DNA from: CAVSWN01 sp046728115 | GTDB taxonomy: Bacteria > Acidobacteriota > Vicinamibacteria > Vicinamibacterales > CAVVIG01 | Assembly (NCBI GenBank): GCA_046728115.1 | Contig: JBKPDW010000111.1 | Span: forward strand, 1-33,069 | Direction of reading: 5' to 3' | DNA: 33,069 bases | Part shown: positions 25,148 to 33,069 of the stretch, in pieces | Layout: every line of letters starts with the position of its first letter | How positions within the stretch are numbered: position 1 is the first letter of the stretch | Position numbers and translations under genes: made by a program | Notes under the pieces: generated by a model | What the model saw: the letters and a program-made list of their open reading frames with translations, nothing else | Told to the model about the DNA's origin: nothing | Database searches by the model: none

Positions 25148-25221
25148 GGTTTGGGGCAAGCGGTCGCCGGCTCGTCGTTCGTCCGCGCTTCTTCTCCTGC
25201 CCTGTCCACACCCCTCTCCCT

Positions 25222-25410
25222 GTTCGGTGTGCCGAAGCAGCCCTCGAGGTCCATGCGCCGCTCGTCCCCATCTTCCACATCACAACCTTGCCGCAGTTGA
25301 GGCCCTACGCGTCGCTGCCGAGAATGCCAACGGCTCGAGCAGCTCGAACGCCGTCATCGACGTCTCGAGCGCGCTGGCGAACGGCTCGTGCGCCGCGGGC
25401 GATGAGCGTC
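25222..25410 (+). pseudogene. Small terminase-like family remnant, copy D (C-terminal end, frameshifted)
   Basis: GVPKQP is followed after a frame change by PLVPIFHITTLPQLRPYASLP and a GC-rich tail whose DNA parallels the tail of copy C (a CTCGAAC...GTCGACGT-like block and GCCGCGGGC near the end). The start and N-terminal half are absent. It directly precedes copy E. Confidence 0.55.
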
Positions 25411-25465
25411 TCGGTGATCATGTCCTGTTCGGCAGCAGAAGGTCATCTAAAGTGGACGGAAGTAG

Positions 25466-25867
25466 ATGAAGCGCAAGAAAACCAGCGGGCGCCGAAAGGG
25501 CACGCCGGACAAAGCGACGCGCGACGTGAAAGCGCTCTGCGCGTCGATCCTCAACGACCCGCTCTATCTGCGGAACCTGCGGCAGCACGCCATCGAACGC
25601 AAGCTGGCGCCGGCTGTCGAGTGCCTGCTGTTTCACTACGCCTACGGCGTGCCGCGACAGCCTGTGGAGATCGACCCGCCGCTCGGGCCGATCTTCCAGA
25701 TCACGCAGCTGCCTCAGCTCACGCCGGCGCCACTCCGGTTACCGAGCTCGATCGACGTCCAGCCCGACGACAAGGAGCAGCAGCCGCACATCGCTTCGTC
25801 GATGTCGCCAGGGACATGGGGGTCGACGATCCACGCAAGACGGTGGGCGCTGTCTGGTTCGACATGA
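25466..25867 (+). CDS. Small terminase-like (phage-type) protein, copy E, C-terminally rearranged
   Basis: This is the most complete copy. The basic N-terminus MKRKKTSGRRKGTPDKATRD resembles the start of phage small-terminase-like proteins, which often read KRGRPKGTPNK. It is followed by NDPLYLRNLRQHAIERKLAP, AVECLLFHYAYGVPRQPVEI and IFQITQLPQLTP. Family similarity ends at about 25725. The remaining 45 codons are out-of-frame reading of the FG-GAP gene that follows, so the C-terminal tail seen in copy C has been lost. The ATG lacks a clear Shine-Dalgarno. No other phage genes are nearby, so this looks like a dispersed selfish or domesticated small gene, not part of a prophage. Function unknown. 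Confidence 0.55.
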   Translation: MKRKKTSGRRKGTPDKATRDVKALCASILNDPLYLRNLRQHAIERKLAPAVECLLFHYAYGVPRQPVEIDPPLGPIFQITQLPQLTPAPLRLPSSIDVQPDDKEQQPHIASSMSPGTWGSTIHARRWALSGST

Positions 25868-26764
25868 ACGACGATGGGCGCCTCGATCTGTTCACTGCGA
25901 ACCAGGACGGCACGTTGAACGGCTTTTTCCGTAATGATGGGGCCCGCTTCGTCGACGTCGCGCACGACCTGGGAATGGACGCGGCGGGGCGGCCTTCGAC
26001 CTTCGGCAGCAACGGTCCCAGCGTTGTTGACTACGACAACGACGGGCGGCTCGATTTGTTCGTCGCCGGCTACGGGCGCAATTTCCTCTTCCACAACGAG
26101 GGACAGGGCCGCTTCAAAGAGGTCGCGGAAGCGTTGGGCGTCGCGGGCGGTGAGAAGGCGACGCCATCGAGCTGGCGCGATTACGACAATGACGGTCTGC
26201 CGGATTTGTACGTGTCGTCGTATGTCGATCGTCCTGTCAACGAACACGATTTCCTGTACCACAACACCGGAGCGACCGTTCACCAACGCCATGCTCGACG
26301 TGATCGCCAGGCACGGCGCGACGCACGGCGTGCAATGGGTCGACTTCGACAACGACGGGGCGCTCGATCTTGCCCTGGCGAACAACAACCCGAACGCGGG
26401 CCATTACCTGTTCCGCAACGTGATGCCTCCCGACCGGGCGCGCCGCTCACTCCAGGTGCAGATGGTCGACGGGCAGGGACGGCACACGCGCGCCGGGTCA
26501 GAGGTACGTGTGTACGCGTCAGGAATCCGAAGGGTGCTTGGCGGGCGTCTGATCGATACCGGCAGCCGGTACTGCTCGCAGAGCGTGATGCCGGTGCATA
26601 TCGGATTGCCGGTCGAGGGCAAGGTGGACGTCGAGGTCACGGCGATGATGAAAGCCGGACGGAAGATCACACGAGTTGCGAAGGTGGATCCGAACAAGCT
26701 GCCGAAACGAATCCTCGTCGTGAAGGTCGGTCCGACCGCAGAACCGGCTCCGCCGACGCGATAA
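25789..26764 (+). pseudogene. FG-GAP/VCBS repeat protein with ASPIC/UnbV-like end, 5' truncated and frameshifted
   Basis: Calcium-binding FG-GAP motifs are plain: DMNDDGRLDLF, DYDNDGRLDLFVAG, DYDNDGLPDLYVSS and DFDNDGALDLALANN. After these the C-terminal part, SLQVQMVDGQGRHTRAGSEV then a GS-RYCSQSVMPVHIGLP stretch, matches the ASPIC/UnbV domain (CRTAC1-like). The first frame leads to HNTGAT; removing one G at about 26278 would give HNTGATFTNAML and join the second frame, which runs to 26764. So there is a single-base insertion. The upstream side fuses into copy E with no start or signal peptide, so the first repeats are lost. Intact relatives are exported. Confidence 0.75.
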
Positions 26765-26954
26765 CAAGTCGGCGATCGGCCTCGACACGGAGATTCGACG
26801 CGCGACCTTCTCGACGACGACGCGTGCCGTATCTCCGGCCGTATCGTGACGTCAGACGCGTGCCTGTAGGGTGCGGAAACCACGTTACGCGGCGCGCAGT
26901 CCGCAGCTGCACTCGGGTGGAATGGGCGTTGAGACCGGCACCCGGCCGCGGGGG

Positions 26955-26960
26955 TATAAT
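26955..26960 (+). promoter_or_regulatory. Possible -10 box (TATAAT) upstream of the PQQ dehydrogenase gene
   Basis: A perfect TATAAT preceded by GGGG lies 70 nt before the dehydrogenase ATG. The best upstream partner, TTGAGA at 26929-26934, has a 20-bp spacer, which is long. It is a plausible core promoter in the 265-nt gap, otherwise empty, but is supported by consensus matching only. Confidence 0.35.
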
Positions 26961-27029
26961 CCCGGCGTTTTCCACAAACGATCCGCCCGCGCGCATAGAT
27001 GCTGTCCGCCATGAGGAAGGAAGTGAACG

Positions 27030-29279
27030 ATGTCGCGAAGGGCTGCGCGTTGCTTAACGGCGATCGTATCGCTCGTCATCGCGATCATCGTCATCGCGTC
27101 CGCCGTCTCGGGGCAGATCTTCGTGGGAGGGTCCCCCGCTCAAGGATCGTGGCCTGCGCAGCCATCGACCAAGGACGGCGAGTGGCCGAGCTACAACGCT
27201 GACATCCGCGGCACGAGATACTCGCCGCTCGATCAAATCAACGCCTCGAACTTCAACAAGCTCGAGGTGGCGTGGCGATTCAAGACCGACAGCCTGGGGC
27301 CGCGTCCCGAATACAAGCTCGAAGGCACTCCGCTGATGGTCAAGGGTGTGCTGTATACGACCGCAGGCGTGCGGCGCTCGGTCGTGGCGCTCGACGGGCG
27401 CACGGGAGAGCTGATCTGGTCGCACAGCCTTCGCGAAGGACAGCGCGCCGTGCTCTCACCGCGGCAGCTCTCGGGCCGCGGCGTGGCGTACTGGACCGAC
27501 GGCAAGGGCGACGACCGCGTCGTCTACGTGACGACCGGCTACCGCCTCGTGGAGCTCAATGCCAAGACGGGCGCGATGATCAATTCGTTTGGCACAAACG
27601 GGTTCGTCGATCTCAAGGTGGGGGCCGTCTTCGGCAAGGGGCAGCAGATCGATCTGGAAACGGGCGAGATCGGCGTCCATTCGACACCAGTGGTGGTCAA
27701 AGACACGATCATCGTGGGCTCGGCCATGCGCGAGGGCGCGACGGTGGTCAGCCACAACAACACGAAAGGACTGGTTCGCGCGTTCGACGCTCGCACGGGG
27801 AAGCTCCTCTGGACGTTTAATACGATTCCCCGGCCGGGCGAATTCGGCAACGACACGTGGGAGAACGAGTCGTGGGCCGTCAACGGAAATACCGGCGTGT
27901 GGACGCAGATTTCTGTCGACGAGGACCTCGGACTCGTCTATCTGCCGGTGGAAGACCCCACCGAGGACGTCTACGGCGGTCATCGGCCAGGCAACGATCT
28001 GTTCGGAGATTCGTTGGTCTGCGTCGATCTCAAAACCGGCCAGCGCAAATGGCACTTTCAGTACGTGCACCATCCCATCTGGAACTTCGACAACTCATCG
28101 GCGCCGATTCTCATGGATGTCGACGTAGACGGCCGCGCGATCAAAGTCGTCGCGTCACCCAGCAAACAGGGGTTCCTCTACGTGTTGGATCGCGTGACGG
28201 GCAAACCGGTGTGGCCGATCGAAGAACGGCCCGTGCCGCAATCGTATGTGCCGGGCGAGAAGACATCGCCCACGCAGCCGTTTCCGACCAGACCGCCGGC
28301 CTACGCGCGGAACTATCTCCGGGTACCGGACGATGTGATCGATTTCACGCCGGAGCTGCGGGCTCAGGGGCTCGAGGTGCTCAAGCGGTATCGAAACGGG
28401 AACTCTCCGTTCACGCCCGCGCTGCTCGGCGACGTAAACGGCCTGCTCGGCGCGATAGGAGCGGGCACGGCCACAAACTGGCCCGGCTCGGGCGGTGATC
28501 CCGAGTTGCATGTCGTCTATGCGCAGGGGTCACACAGCGTGGCGGCGCGCTCGGTGGTGACGCCACCGACGGGGTTTTCGGACATTCGTTACGTGTCGGG
28601 CGTTGCGGGGCGGCCATTTTTCATGGCAACGGGTCCTGGCGACTGCTGCGCCGCGGACGGAACGGGACGACCGTTTGCGCCTTCATCGCTCACGCCAACT
28701 CCGGCCGCGGCCGCAGCAGCAGCGGAGGGACGTGGCCGCGGAGCTGCTGGCGGGACCGCCGCCGGCGGGACCGCGGCCACCGGGGCCCCTGGCGGCGGAG
28801 CGGCAGGTGGCGGCGGCGGTTTGAACATTCAGGGACTGCCGATCATGAAACCGCCGTATGGCACGCTCACCGCGATCAGTCTCGATCGCGGCGAGTTCTT
28901 GTGGCAGGTGCCGGCGGGTGAGACACCCGACAACGTGCGCAACCACCCGGCGCTGAAGGGGCTGACGATCCCGAATACAGGGATGTCCGTGTCGGGCGTC
29001 GGGTTGATGAACACGAAGACGCTGGTCGTCATGGGCGATCCGCAGGTGACAACCACGCCTGAACATCCACGGGGGGCCATGCTGCGCGCGTACGACAAGG
29101 CGACCGGGCGCCAGGTCGGTGCGGTCTGGATGCCCGCGCAGCAGAGCGGCTCGCCGATGACCTACATGTTGAACGGCAAGCAGTACATCGTCGTCGCCGT
29201 CAGCGGTGGGAATTACTCGGGCGAGTTCATCGCCTTCGCGCTGCCGGACGAGGCGATCCGTTCACGCACACAGCACTGA
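27030..29279 (+). CDS. PQQ-dependent dehydrogenase (quinoprotein alcohol/glucose dehydrogenase type)
   Basis: The product is 749 aa with a hydrophobic signal segment (about 8-28, SLVIAIIVIASAVSG) for export. The eight-bladed quinoprotein propeller starts with GEWPSYNADIRGTRYSPLDQ, contains VHHPIWNFDNSSAPILMDV in the catalytic region and W-motif repeats such as LDGRTGELIWSHSL and FDARTGKLLWTF, and ends GSPMTYMLNGKQYIVVAVSG. It would oxidise an alcohol or sugar in the periplasm and pass electrons to a quinone or cytochrome; it has no cytochrome c domain of its own. Residues about 556-600 form an unusual Ala/Gly-rich insert. The ribosome-binding region is AGGAAGG, 9-10 nt before ATG 27030. It converges on a cytochrome-c-containing gene that could be an electron partner. 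Substrate unknown. Confidence 0.9.
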   Translation: MSRRAARCLTAIVSLVIAIIVIASAVSGQIFVGGSPAQGSWPAQPSTKDGEWPSYNADIRGTRYSPLDQINASNFNKLEVAWRFKTDSLGPRPEYKLEGTPLMVKGVLYTTAGVRRSVVALDGRTGELIWSHSLREGQRAVLSPRQLSGRGVAYWTDGKGDDRVVYVTTGYRLVELNAKTGAMINSFGTNGFVDLKVGAVFGKGQQIDLETGEIGVHSTPVVVKDTIIVGSAMREGATVVSHNNTKGLVRAFDARTGKLLWTFNTIPRPGEFGNDTWENESWAVNGNTGVWTQISVDEDLGLVYLPVEDPTEDVYGGHRPGNDLFGDSLVCVDLKTGQRKWHFQYVHHPIWNFDNSSAPILMDVDVDGRAIKVVASPSKQGFLYVLDRVTGKPVWPIEERPVPQSYVPGEKTSPTQPFPTRPPAYARNYLRVPDDVIDFTPELRAQGLEVLKRYRNGNSPFTPALLGDVNGLLGAIGAGTATNWPGSGGDPELHVVYAQGSHSVAARSVVTPPTGFSDIRYVSGVAGRPFFMATGPGDCCAADGTGRPFAPSSLTPTPAAAAAAAEGRGRGAAGGTAAGGTAATGAPGGGAAGGGGGLNIQGLPIMKPPYGTLTAISLDRGEFLWQVPAGETPDNVRNHPALKGLTIPNTGMSVSGVGLMNTKTLVVMGDPQVTTTPEHPRGAMLRAYDKATGRQVGAVWMPAQQSGSPMTYMLNGKQYIVVAVSGGNYSGEFIAFALPDEAIRSRTQH

Positions 29280-29281
29280 GC

Positions 29282-29330
29282 ATGCCGGGGCCGCGGCAGT
29301 ACCGCGCCCGGGCGCATGCGTGCCCGGCAT
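29282..29330 (+). terminator. Candidate terminator hairpin after the PQQ dehydrogenase gene
   Basis: ATGCCGGG (29282-29289) and CCCGGCAT (29323-29330) form a perfect 8-bp inverted repeat beginning 2 nt after the stop codon, with a smaller GGGC/GCCC hairpin inside. There is no T-run. It lies in the 174-nt gap between convergent genes and may end transcription from both sides. Confidence 0.45.
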
Positions 29331-29453
29331 CGTCAACTTGCAGCGATCGAGCAGCACGCGAAAGCTGATGGCTACGGGGTGATGGCTGAACACCCGGTTG
29401 AACCCGATCGCCGGGGTTGACCGATACGCATAGCCATGAGCCATCAGCCATGA

Positions 29454-31541
29454 CTACTTCGCGAGCGGCTCCGGTCGCACTTGGAACTTCACAACCTTTG
29501 GTCTCGAGCCCTTTCCACCTTCCTGATGCCACGGCGTGTACATCGAATAGCTCGACCAGAACCCGCGACCCTTCCAGCCGGCATTCGGATCATCGATCCG
29601 TCCCGATCCCGCACGAGCGGCGAATCCCAACGGGTACGGCACGCGCAACGTCAATGTCGTCATCCCGCTGCCTTGCGGCATCACGACAAAGAACGAGTCA
29701 GCGTTGACGTCGCCGGAGAGCACCACGTCCTTCCCAAGGCCGAGCGTGTTGTCGCGATCGACCTCGGTCATGTACAGCATGTCCGTGCTGGCATAATCTG
29801 CCGCGCCTACGAACTTCGGGCCGGGCTTCGTGTACACCGTCCAGCCTTCAGGGCACTGCGACCCGGTGGCGTCCGGTCCGCTCAACACTTTGCACTTGCT
29901 CCGATCGAAGCTCAACATCTGATGCGCGCCGCGCCAGTTCTGCCACACGACACCGTCCGTCCCGATCGCCACACCGCCCGAACCCGGCAGCGGCATTTTG
30001 TTGGGCGGCGGTACGTAGACTTCCGCCTTACACGTATGCGGCGGATTGGGGCCTCGCTCGAGGCGCACGAGCGTCTTGTCCCTGACGCCGATGCCCGAGC
30101 ACCACAGGCTTCCATCGATTGGGTTGATGGCAACCCCGTAGCATCCGAAATTGATCCGATGATCTTTCTTCGGATCGATAGGTTGGTTGGGCTCAGTCCA
30201 CTCGGTGATCGTGCCGTCGCCGTTGGTGTCGAGCACGGCCGGGCACCATCCCTGCGACGCTCCAGCGTCGTGAGTCTTGTCGAATGCCACCGTGTCGAGC
30301 CAGCCGATGGCATTGTTTTGGCCGAATATGATCGCATCCTTGTCGTCGATGTGATTGTGATCGGCGGCAAAGCAGGTATCGATCATCGTGATCTGTTTCG
30401 TCTTCGGCTCGTACATCTCGACCTGTCTGGCGCTCGGTCCGGAGAGCGGGAAGTACTTGGCGAACTTGTTCATCGCCCCGTCTTTGCAGAAGGCCGGCTG
30501 ATCTTGCGGACCGCGAACCCGAGCCGTCACGAATACACGGCCATGGCTGTCCATGACGACGCTGCGCGGGTCGGCCGATCGCGCCCAGATCTTTTCTGCG
30601 CCCCAGTACGGAGACGCCGGGGTGTCGGTATCGATCTGTGGAGCGTGCGACGGAAGCTTGATCTCGGTCGCTCTGTTCTCGCGCGGATCGACGACGGCGA
30701 TGATGTCGGAGCTTTGGACGGATCCGTAAACCAACCCGTTGGCGTTCATCGTGGGCGTGCGCTCGTCGGTCGCTGCAACGTCGGTGCGCCTGCTGGTCGG
30801 CAGCGCCCAGTCCCACATCGAGATCACGACGTTGCGCTCGAGGCCGGCCGGACGTGGCGGAGCATTCGGATATTCGCCCGCAGCGATGCGGTCGGTCCAA
30901 TCGGCGTACGCTTTGCGCTGCGCTCCCATCCGTTTGAAGTTGGCGGTCATGCCGGGTCCGTTGGGTCCAACCGTCACGTGGTAATCCCAGGCCTCGAGGC
31001 TGGACGCGTACGACCCACGATTCATGGAGACTTCCCGGGTCGCACGGTCGCCCACCTGGTGGCATGAGTAGCACGCTTTCGTTTCGAGGAGCATGTCCTT
31101 GTCCGACACGTCGCCCCTGGGAATCTCCATGAGGCTCAGCCAGTAATTTGCCGGATACACCTGGGCGGCGGCGCGTCCGTCCGGCGCGACCACGGCTTTC
31201 AGATCGAGATGCTGTCCCGGCTTGGCGGGGACCCGTGACGAATCCACCAGCCCGTACCCTCGGACGAACACCTGATAGGTCGCGCGTGGGAGATCCGGGA
31301 GGAGGTAGCGCCCCTGATCGTCGGTCACCACGATCCTCGCGAACTTGGTTGGCAACTCGGAGGTTTCGGCGATCACCCACACGCCAGCCTCGGCGCCTTT
31401 CGAGCTGGTGACGACGCCACCGATGTCGTCGGGGTCGATTGCCACCGTGGCGCCACTCCGCTGCTGCGCGTTGACCCAGGCGAACGACGCCATCAACGCG
31501 CTCGCCACCACCAACGCTCTCGGATTCACATGCAGGTTCAT
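29454..31541 (-). CDS. Secreted carboxypeptidase-regulatory-like / cytochrome c / propeller protein
   Basis: The product is 695 aa. The ATG at 31541 is chosen because GGAGGAG lies about 3-9 nt upstream; a longer TTG-initiated frame includes that site. A signal peptide occupies about residues 1-26 (VVASALMASFAWVNA/Q). Next is a CarboxypepD_reg/Cna-B-like beta domain (about 40-118, VVTDDQGRYLLPDLPRATYQ). A single c-type heme site follows, C157-Y-S-C160-H161, with a possible Met ligand in VVISMWDW. The C-terminal 450 residues form an NHL/virginiamycin-B-lyase-like propeller (VVMDSHGRVFVTARV, GVAIGTDGVVWQNW). It is a periplasmic or surface redox protein, and the convergent PQQ dehydrogenase is a natural donor candidate (inference). 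A weak promoter is listed upstream. Substrate unknown. Confidence 0.85.
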   Translation of the reverse strand: MNLHVNPRALVVASALMASFAWVNAQQRSGATVAIDPDDIGGVVTSSKGAEAGVWVIAETSELPTKFARIVVTDDQGRYLLPDLPRATYQVFVRGYGLVDSSRVPAKPGQHLDLKAVVAPDGRAAAQVYPANYWLSLMEIPRGDVSDKDMLLETKACYSCHQVGDRATREVSMNRGSYASSLEAWDYHVTVGPNGPGMTANFKRMGAQRKAYADWTDRIAAGEYPNAPPRPAGLERNVVISMWDWALPTSRRTDVAATDERTPTMNANGLVYGSVQSSDIIAVVDPRENRATEIKLPSHAPQIDTDTPASPYWGAEKIWARSADPRSVVMDSHGRVFVTARVRGPQDQPAFCKDGAMNKFAKYFPLSGPSARQVEMYEPKTKQITMIDTCFAADHNHIDDKDAIIFGQNNAIGWLDTVAFDKTHDAGASQGWCPAVLDTNGDGTITEWTEPNQPIDPKKDHRINFGCYGVAINPIDGSLWCSGIGVRDKTLVRLERGPNPPHTCKAEVYVPPPNKMPLPGSGGVAIGTDGVVWQNWRGAHQMLSFDRSKCKVLSGPDATGSQCPEGWTVYTKPGPKFVGAADYASTDMLYMTEVDRDNTLGLGKDVVLSGDVNADSFFVVMPQGSGMTTLTLRVPYPLGFAARAGSGRIDDPNAGWKGRGFWSSYSMYTPWHQEGGKGSRPKVVKFQVRPEPLAK

Positions 31542-31564
31542 GTGCTCCTCCAATCCGCGTCGGA

Positions 31565-31593
31565 ACGTTAAGTCCGCACGCTGTCAAAATCAA
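31565..31593 (-). promoter_or_regulatory. Possible promoter of the cytochrome/propeller gene
   Basis: On the minus strand TTGATT (31593-31588) and TAACGT (31570-31565) are separated by 17 bp, placing a start site near 31558 and a leader of about 17 nt before ATG 31541. The -10 match is only moderate. The divergent VOC gene starts 137 nt away, so this spacer must serve both directions. Confidence 0.3.
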
Positions 31594-31677
31594 CAGGCAA
31601 GTCCGATCGGCGCCAGCCGGTGGCGTGCATCCAATGTAGACTCTCGTCCGTCGGAGGAGCATTGTAGGAGGATTGGA

Positions 31678-32541
31678 ATGAAACGAACGCGTGCGCTGCT
31701 GGTGTCAGCCCTGCTGGTTCTGCCGGCGTCGAAGGCCTCCGCCCAGCTCACGGCGGCCAAGGACGGCCCGATCGTGTACGGCCATCATCACCTGAACACG
31801 ACCAACATGGCCGCGCAGAAGAAGTTCTTCGTCGACACCCTCGGCGGGAAGCTCATCACGATTGGCACCAACAACACCGAGATCGTCGAGTTCCCAAACG
31901 TGCTGATTTTCTTCCGCACGACGCAGGCGCCGACAGGTGGCACGAGAGGCACCACGGTCAATCACATCGGCTTCTCGGTACCAAACCTTCGTCAGGTCGT
32001 CGACAAGGTCAAAGCGAACGGCTTACAGATGATCACAAAGACCGAAGCCGCGGCGGATCGCGTGGTGAACGACGACATCGCCGGGCCGGCGCAGGCCGGC
32101 GGCGCGTCGATCGCGTTTGCGCAGGGACCCGACGATCTGAAGGTCGAGTTCGTGGAGGCCACCCAGCAGACCATCCCGATCGCGCTGCACCACGTGCACT
32201 TCTTCAACCCGAAGAACACGGAGATGCAGGCGTGGTACGTGAAGACCTTCGGGGCTACGCCGCGAACCGGCGGCCCCTTTCCCGCCGCGATGTTGCCGGG
32301 TGTGGCGCTGAACTTTTCACCGTCGGCCGATCCGGTCGTTGGCACGCAAGGGCGCGCGCTCGATCACATCGGATTCGAGGTGAAGAACCTCGAAGCGTTC
32401 TGCAGGAAGCTCGAAGCCGACGGCATCAAGCTGGACGTGCCGTACCGGCAGGTGCCTGCACTCGGCATCGCGATCGCGTTCTTCACCGATCCCTGGGGCA
32501 CTCTCATCGAGATGACCGAGGGGCTGGATAAAGTGCGTTAG
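31678..32541 (+). CDS. Secreted protein with two VOC (glyoxalase/dioxygenase-fold) domains
   Basis: The product is 287 aa from ATG 31678, with AGGAGGA (31666-31672) just upstream; the frame is open much further 5' but that part lies antisense to the neighbouring gene. A signal peptide (ALLVSALLVLPASKASA/Q, cleavage near residue 22) shows export. Domain 1 (about 32-160) has the metal-ligand places VYGHHHLN, VNHIGFSV and LKVEFVE; domain 2 (about 168-285) has ALHHVHFFN, ALDHIGFEV and GTLIEMTEG, so each has His, His, Glu in the usual VOC positions. Many such exported tandem VOC proteins occur in Acidobacteria; the reaction is unknown (isomerase, lyase or dioxygenase are all possible). It ends 3 nt from the stop of the convergent amidohydrolase gene. 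Confidence 0.87.
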   Translation: MKRTRALLVSALLVLPASKASAQLTAAKDGPIVYGHHHLNTTNMAAQKKFFVDTLGGKLITIGTNNTEIVEFPNVLIFFRTTQAPTGGTRGTTVNHIGFSVPNLRQVVDKVKANGLQMITKTEAAADRVVNDDIAGPAQAGGASIAFAQGPDDLKVEFVEATQQTIPIALHHVHFFNPKNTEMQAWYVKTFGATPRTGGPFPAAMLPGVALNFSPSADPVVGTQGRALDHIGFEVKNLEAFCRKLEADGIKLDVPYRQVPALGIAIAFFTDPWGTLIEMTEGLDKVR

Positions 32542-32544
32542 CGA

Positions 32545-33069
32545 CTACGGCGCGCCGTTTTTGATGATCGTGCCGCCCTTCATCACGAACGTCACGCGCT
32601 GAAGCTCGGTGATATCGGCCAGCGGGTCGCCGGCGACGCCGATCACGTCGGCATACTTGCCTGTCTCGATGGCGCCGATCTGATCCTGCCATCCGAGCGC
32701 TTCCGCGTTGATCGTGGTGCCCGCTTGGAGCGCGCGTGCCGGTGTCAGGCCGGCTCGCTTGACCAGCCACTCGAAGTCCAGCGCCTGCGTACCGTGCGCG
32801 TAGGTCGAGCCGTCGACGCCGCTGCCCATCATCACTTTGATGCCCTTCGTCGCCGCGGCCATCGACGCGGCTTTCTCGAATATCGGAATCATCCGGTACT
32901 TGCCGCCGGTGTTCTTCGCATCGACATCGTCCATGTACGGCTCGGAGTATCGAACGCCCGTCGGATCGTAGTAGAGCCCCTTGGCAACCATCATGTCGAC
33001 TTGTTCCTGGGTCAAGCCGAAACCGTGCTCGATCGTGTCGCAGCCGGCGACGATCGCGTTCTTCAGTCC
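32545..33069 (-). CDS. Amidohydrolase family protein, C-terminal part (5' end outside window)
   Basis: The frame is open to the window edge, so about 174 C-terminal residues are seen; the TTG at 33015 is internal. The segment GCDTIEHGFGLTQEQ carries the metal-ligand His of the TIEHG motif, and MMGSGVDGSTYAHG holds the C-terminal catalytic Asp of the imidazolonepropionase-like/prolidase branch. The tail GAIETGKYADVIGVAGDPLA and FVMKGGTIIKNG is the usual beta-sandwich return. Such proteins are often secreted peptidases or amidases in Acidobacteria, but the signal peptide region is not visible. It is convergent with the VOC gene with a 3-nt gap. Confidence 0.9.
   Translation of the reverse strand, partial: GLKNAIVAGCDTIEHGFGLTQEQVDMMVAKGLYYDPTGVRYSEPYMDDVDAKNTGGKYRMIPIFEKAASMAAATKGIKVMMGSGVDGSTYAHGTQALDFEWLVKRAGLTPARALQAGTTINAEALGWQDQIGAIETGKYADVIGVAGDPLADITELQRVTFVMKGGTIIKNGAP

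Noticed and set aside
29364..29448. GCTGATGGCT / AGCCATCAGC inverted repeat with nearby partial copies as a second terminator
   Set aside because: The arms are perfect over 10 bp but 65 nt apart; a compact hairpin at 29282-29330 is a better candidate. Its partial copies (GTGATGGCTGA, TAGCCATGAGCC) could still be remnants of a repeat.
29481..31067. A 528-codon open frame on the plus strand
   Set aside because: It is antisense to the cytochrome/propeller gene, is rich in Arg, His and Val as mirror frames are, and has no domain.
31345..31677. Possible N-terminal extension of the VOC protein
   Set aside because: The frame is open but overlaps the divergent gene antisense; a good Shine-Dalgarno and a signal peptide begin at 31678.
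1..33069. CRISPR arrays, tRNA or rRNA genes
   Set aside because: No phased direct repeats with unique spacers and no cloverleaf or rRNA-like segments were seen; repeated SPDG and DNDG codons reflect protein repeats.

Overview
The window is high-GC bacterial chromosome. Its gene families point to Acidobacteriota, most likely a Vicinamibacteria-type soil lineage: a DUF1501/DUF1800 pair, an ECF sigma factor coupled to a TPR-bearing Ser/Thr kinase, several kinases with TolB-like beta-propellers, a PQQ-dependent dehydrogenase, an ASPIC/UnbV-type FG-GAP protein, and secreted VOC and amidohydrolase proteins. This assignment is inferred from gene content; no rRNA, tRNA or other taxonomic marker is present. 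I saw no CRISPR array and no intact insertion sequence.

Layout. (1) 1-2439: end of a DUF1501 gene followed by DUF1800, a usual secreted pair. (2) 2499-5782, minus strand: a sigma-70 ECF gene 1 nt upstream of an 890-aa kinase/TolB-like/TPR protein, a self-contained signalling module. (3) 5851-6500: a cluster of REP-like palindromes and a small secreted protein. (4) 6829-7884: an sdpR-sdpI type operon with three GCTAAT repeats at its start. (5) 8129-9151: a DUF6924 gene, then debris of a HigBA-like toxin-antitoxin pair and of a kinase N-lobe. (6) 9148-18116: two TolB-propeller kinases (the second frameshifted) and a kinase pseudogene surrounding a two-gene cassette, a catalase-related heme protein (11980-12948) and an animal-heme-peroxidase-family fatty acid dioxygenase of alpha-DOX type (13067-14860). 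(7) 18117-26764: a decayed accessory region. It holds two large GT-C-like membrane proteins (one with C-terminal BACON domains), a truncated transposase, at least five copies or remnants of one small-protein family resembling phage small terminases, a decayed YbjN-like gene, and a 5'-truncated, frameshifted FG-GAP/UnbV gene. (8) 27030-33069: a periplasmic PQQ dehydrogenase facing a cytochrome-c/propeller protein, then a secreted double-VOC protein and a partial amidohydrolase.

The most interesting system is the catalase-like plus heme-dioxygenase cassette at 11980-14860. The dioxygenase keeps the alpha-DOX catalytic set (distal His147, His303, Tyr371, proximal His374). The catalase-like partner lacks a histidine in the stretch where catalases carry the distal one. 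A comparable tandem is known from Nostoc punctiforme, where a heme fatty acid dioxygenase works with a catalase-related hydroperoxide lyase. Here the dioxygenase looks alpha-DOX-like instead of 10S-DOX/COX-like, so the pathway may be a bacterial oxylipin route built on 2-hydroperoxy fatty acids. A perfect 9-bp hairpin lies between the two genes, and an 8-bp inverted repeat overlaps the Shine-Dalgarno sequence of the first.
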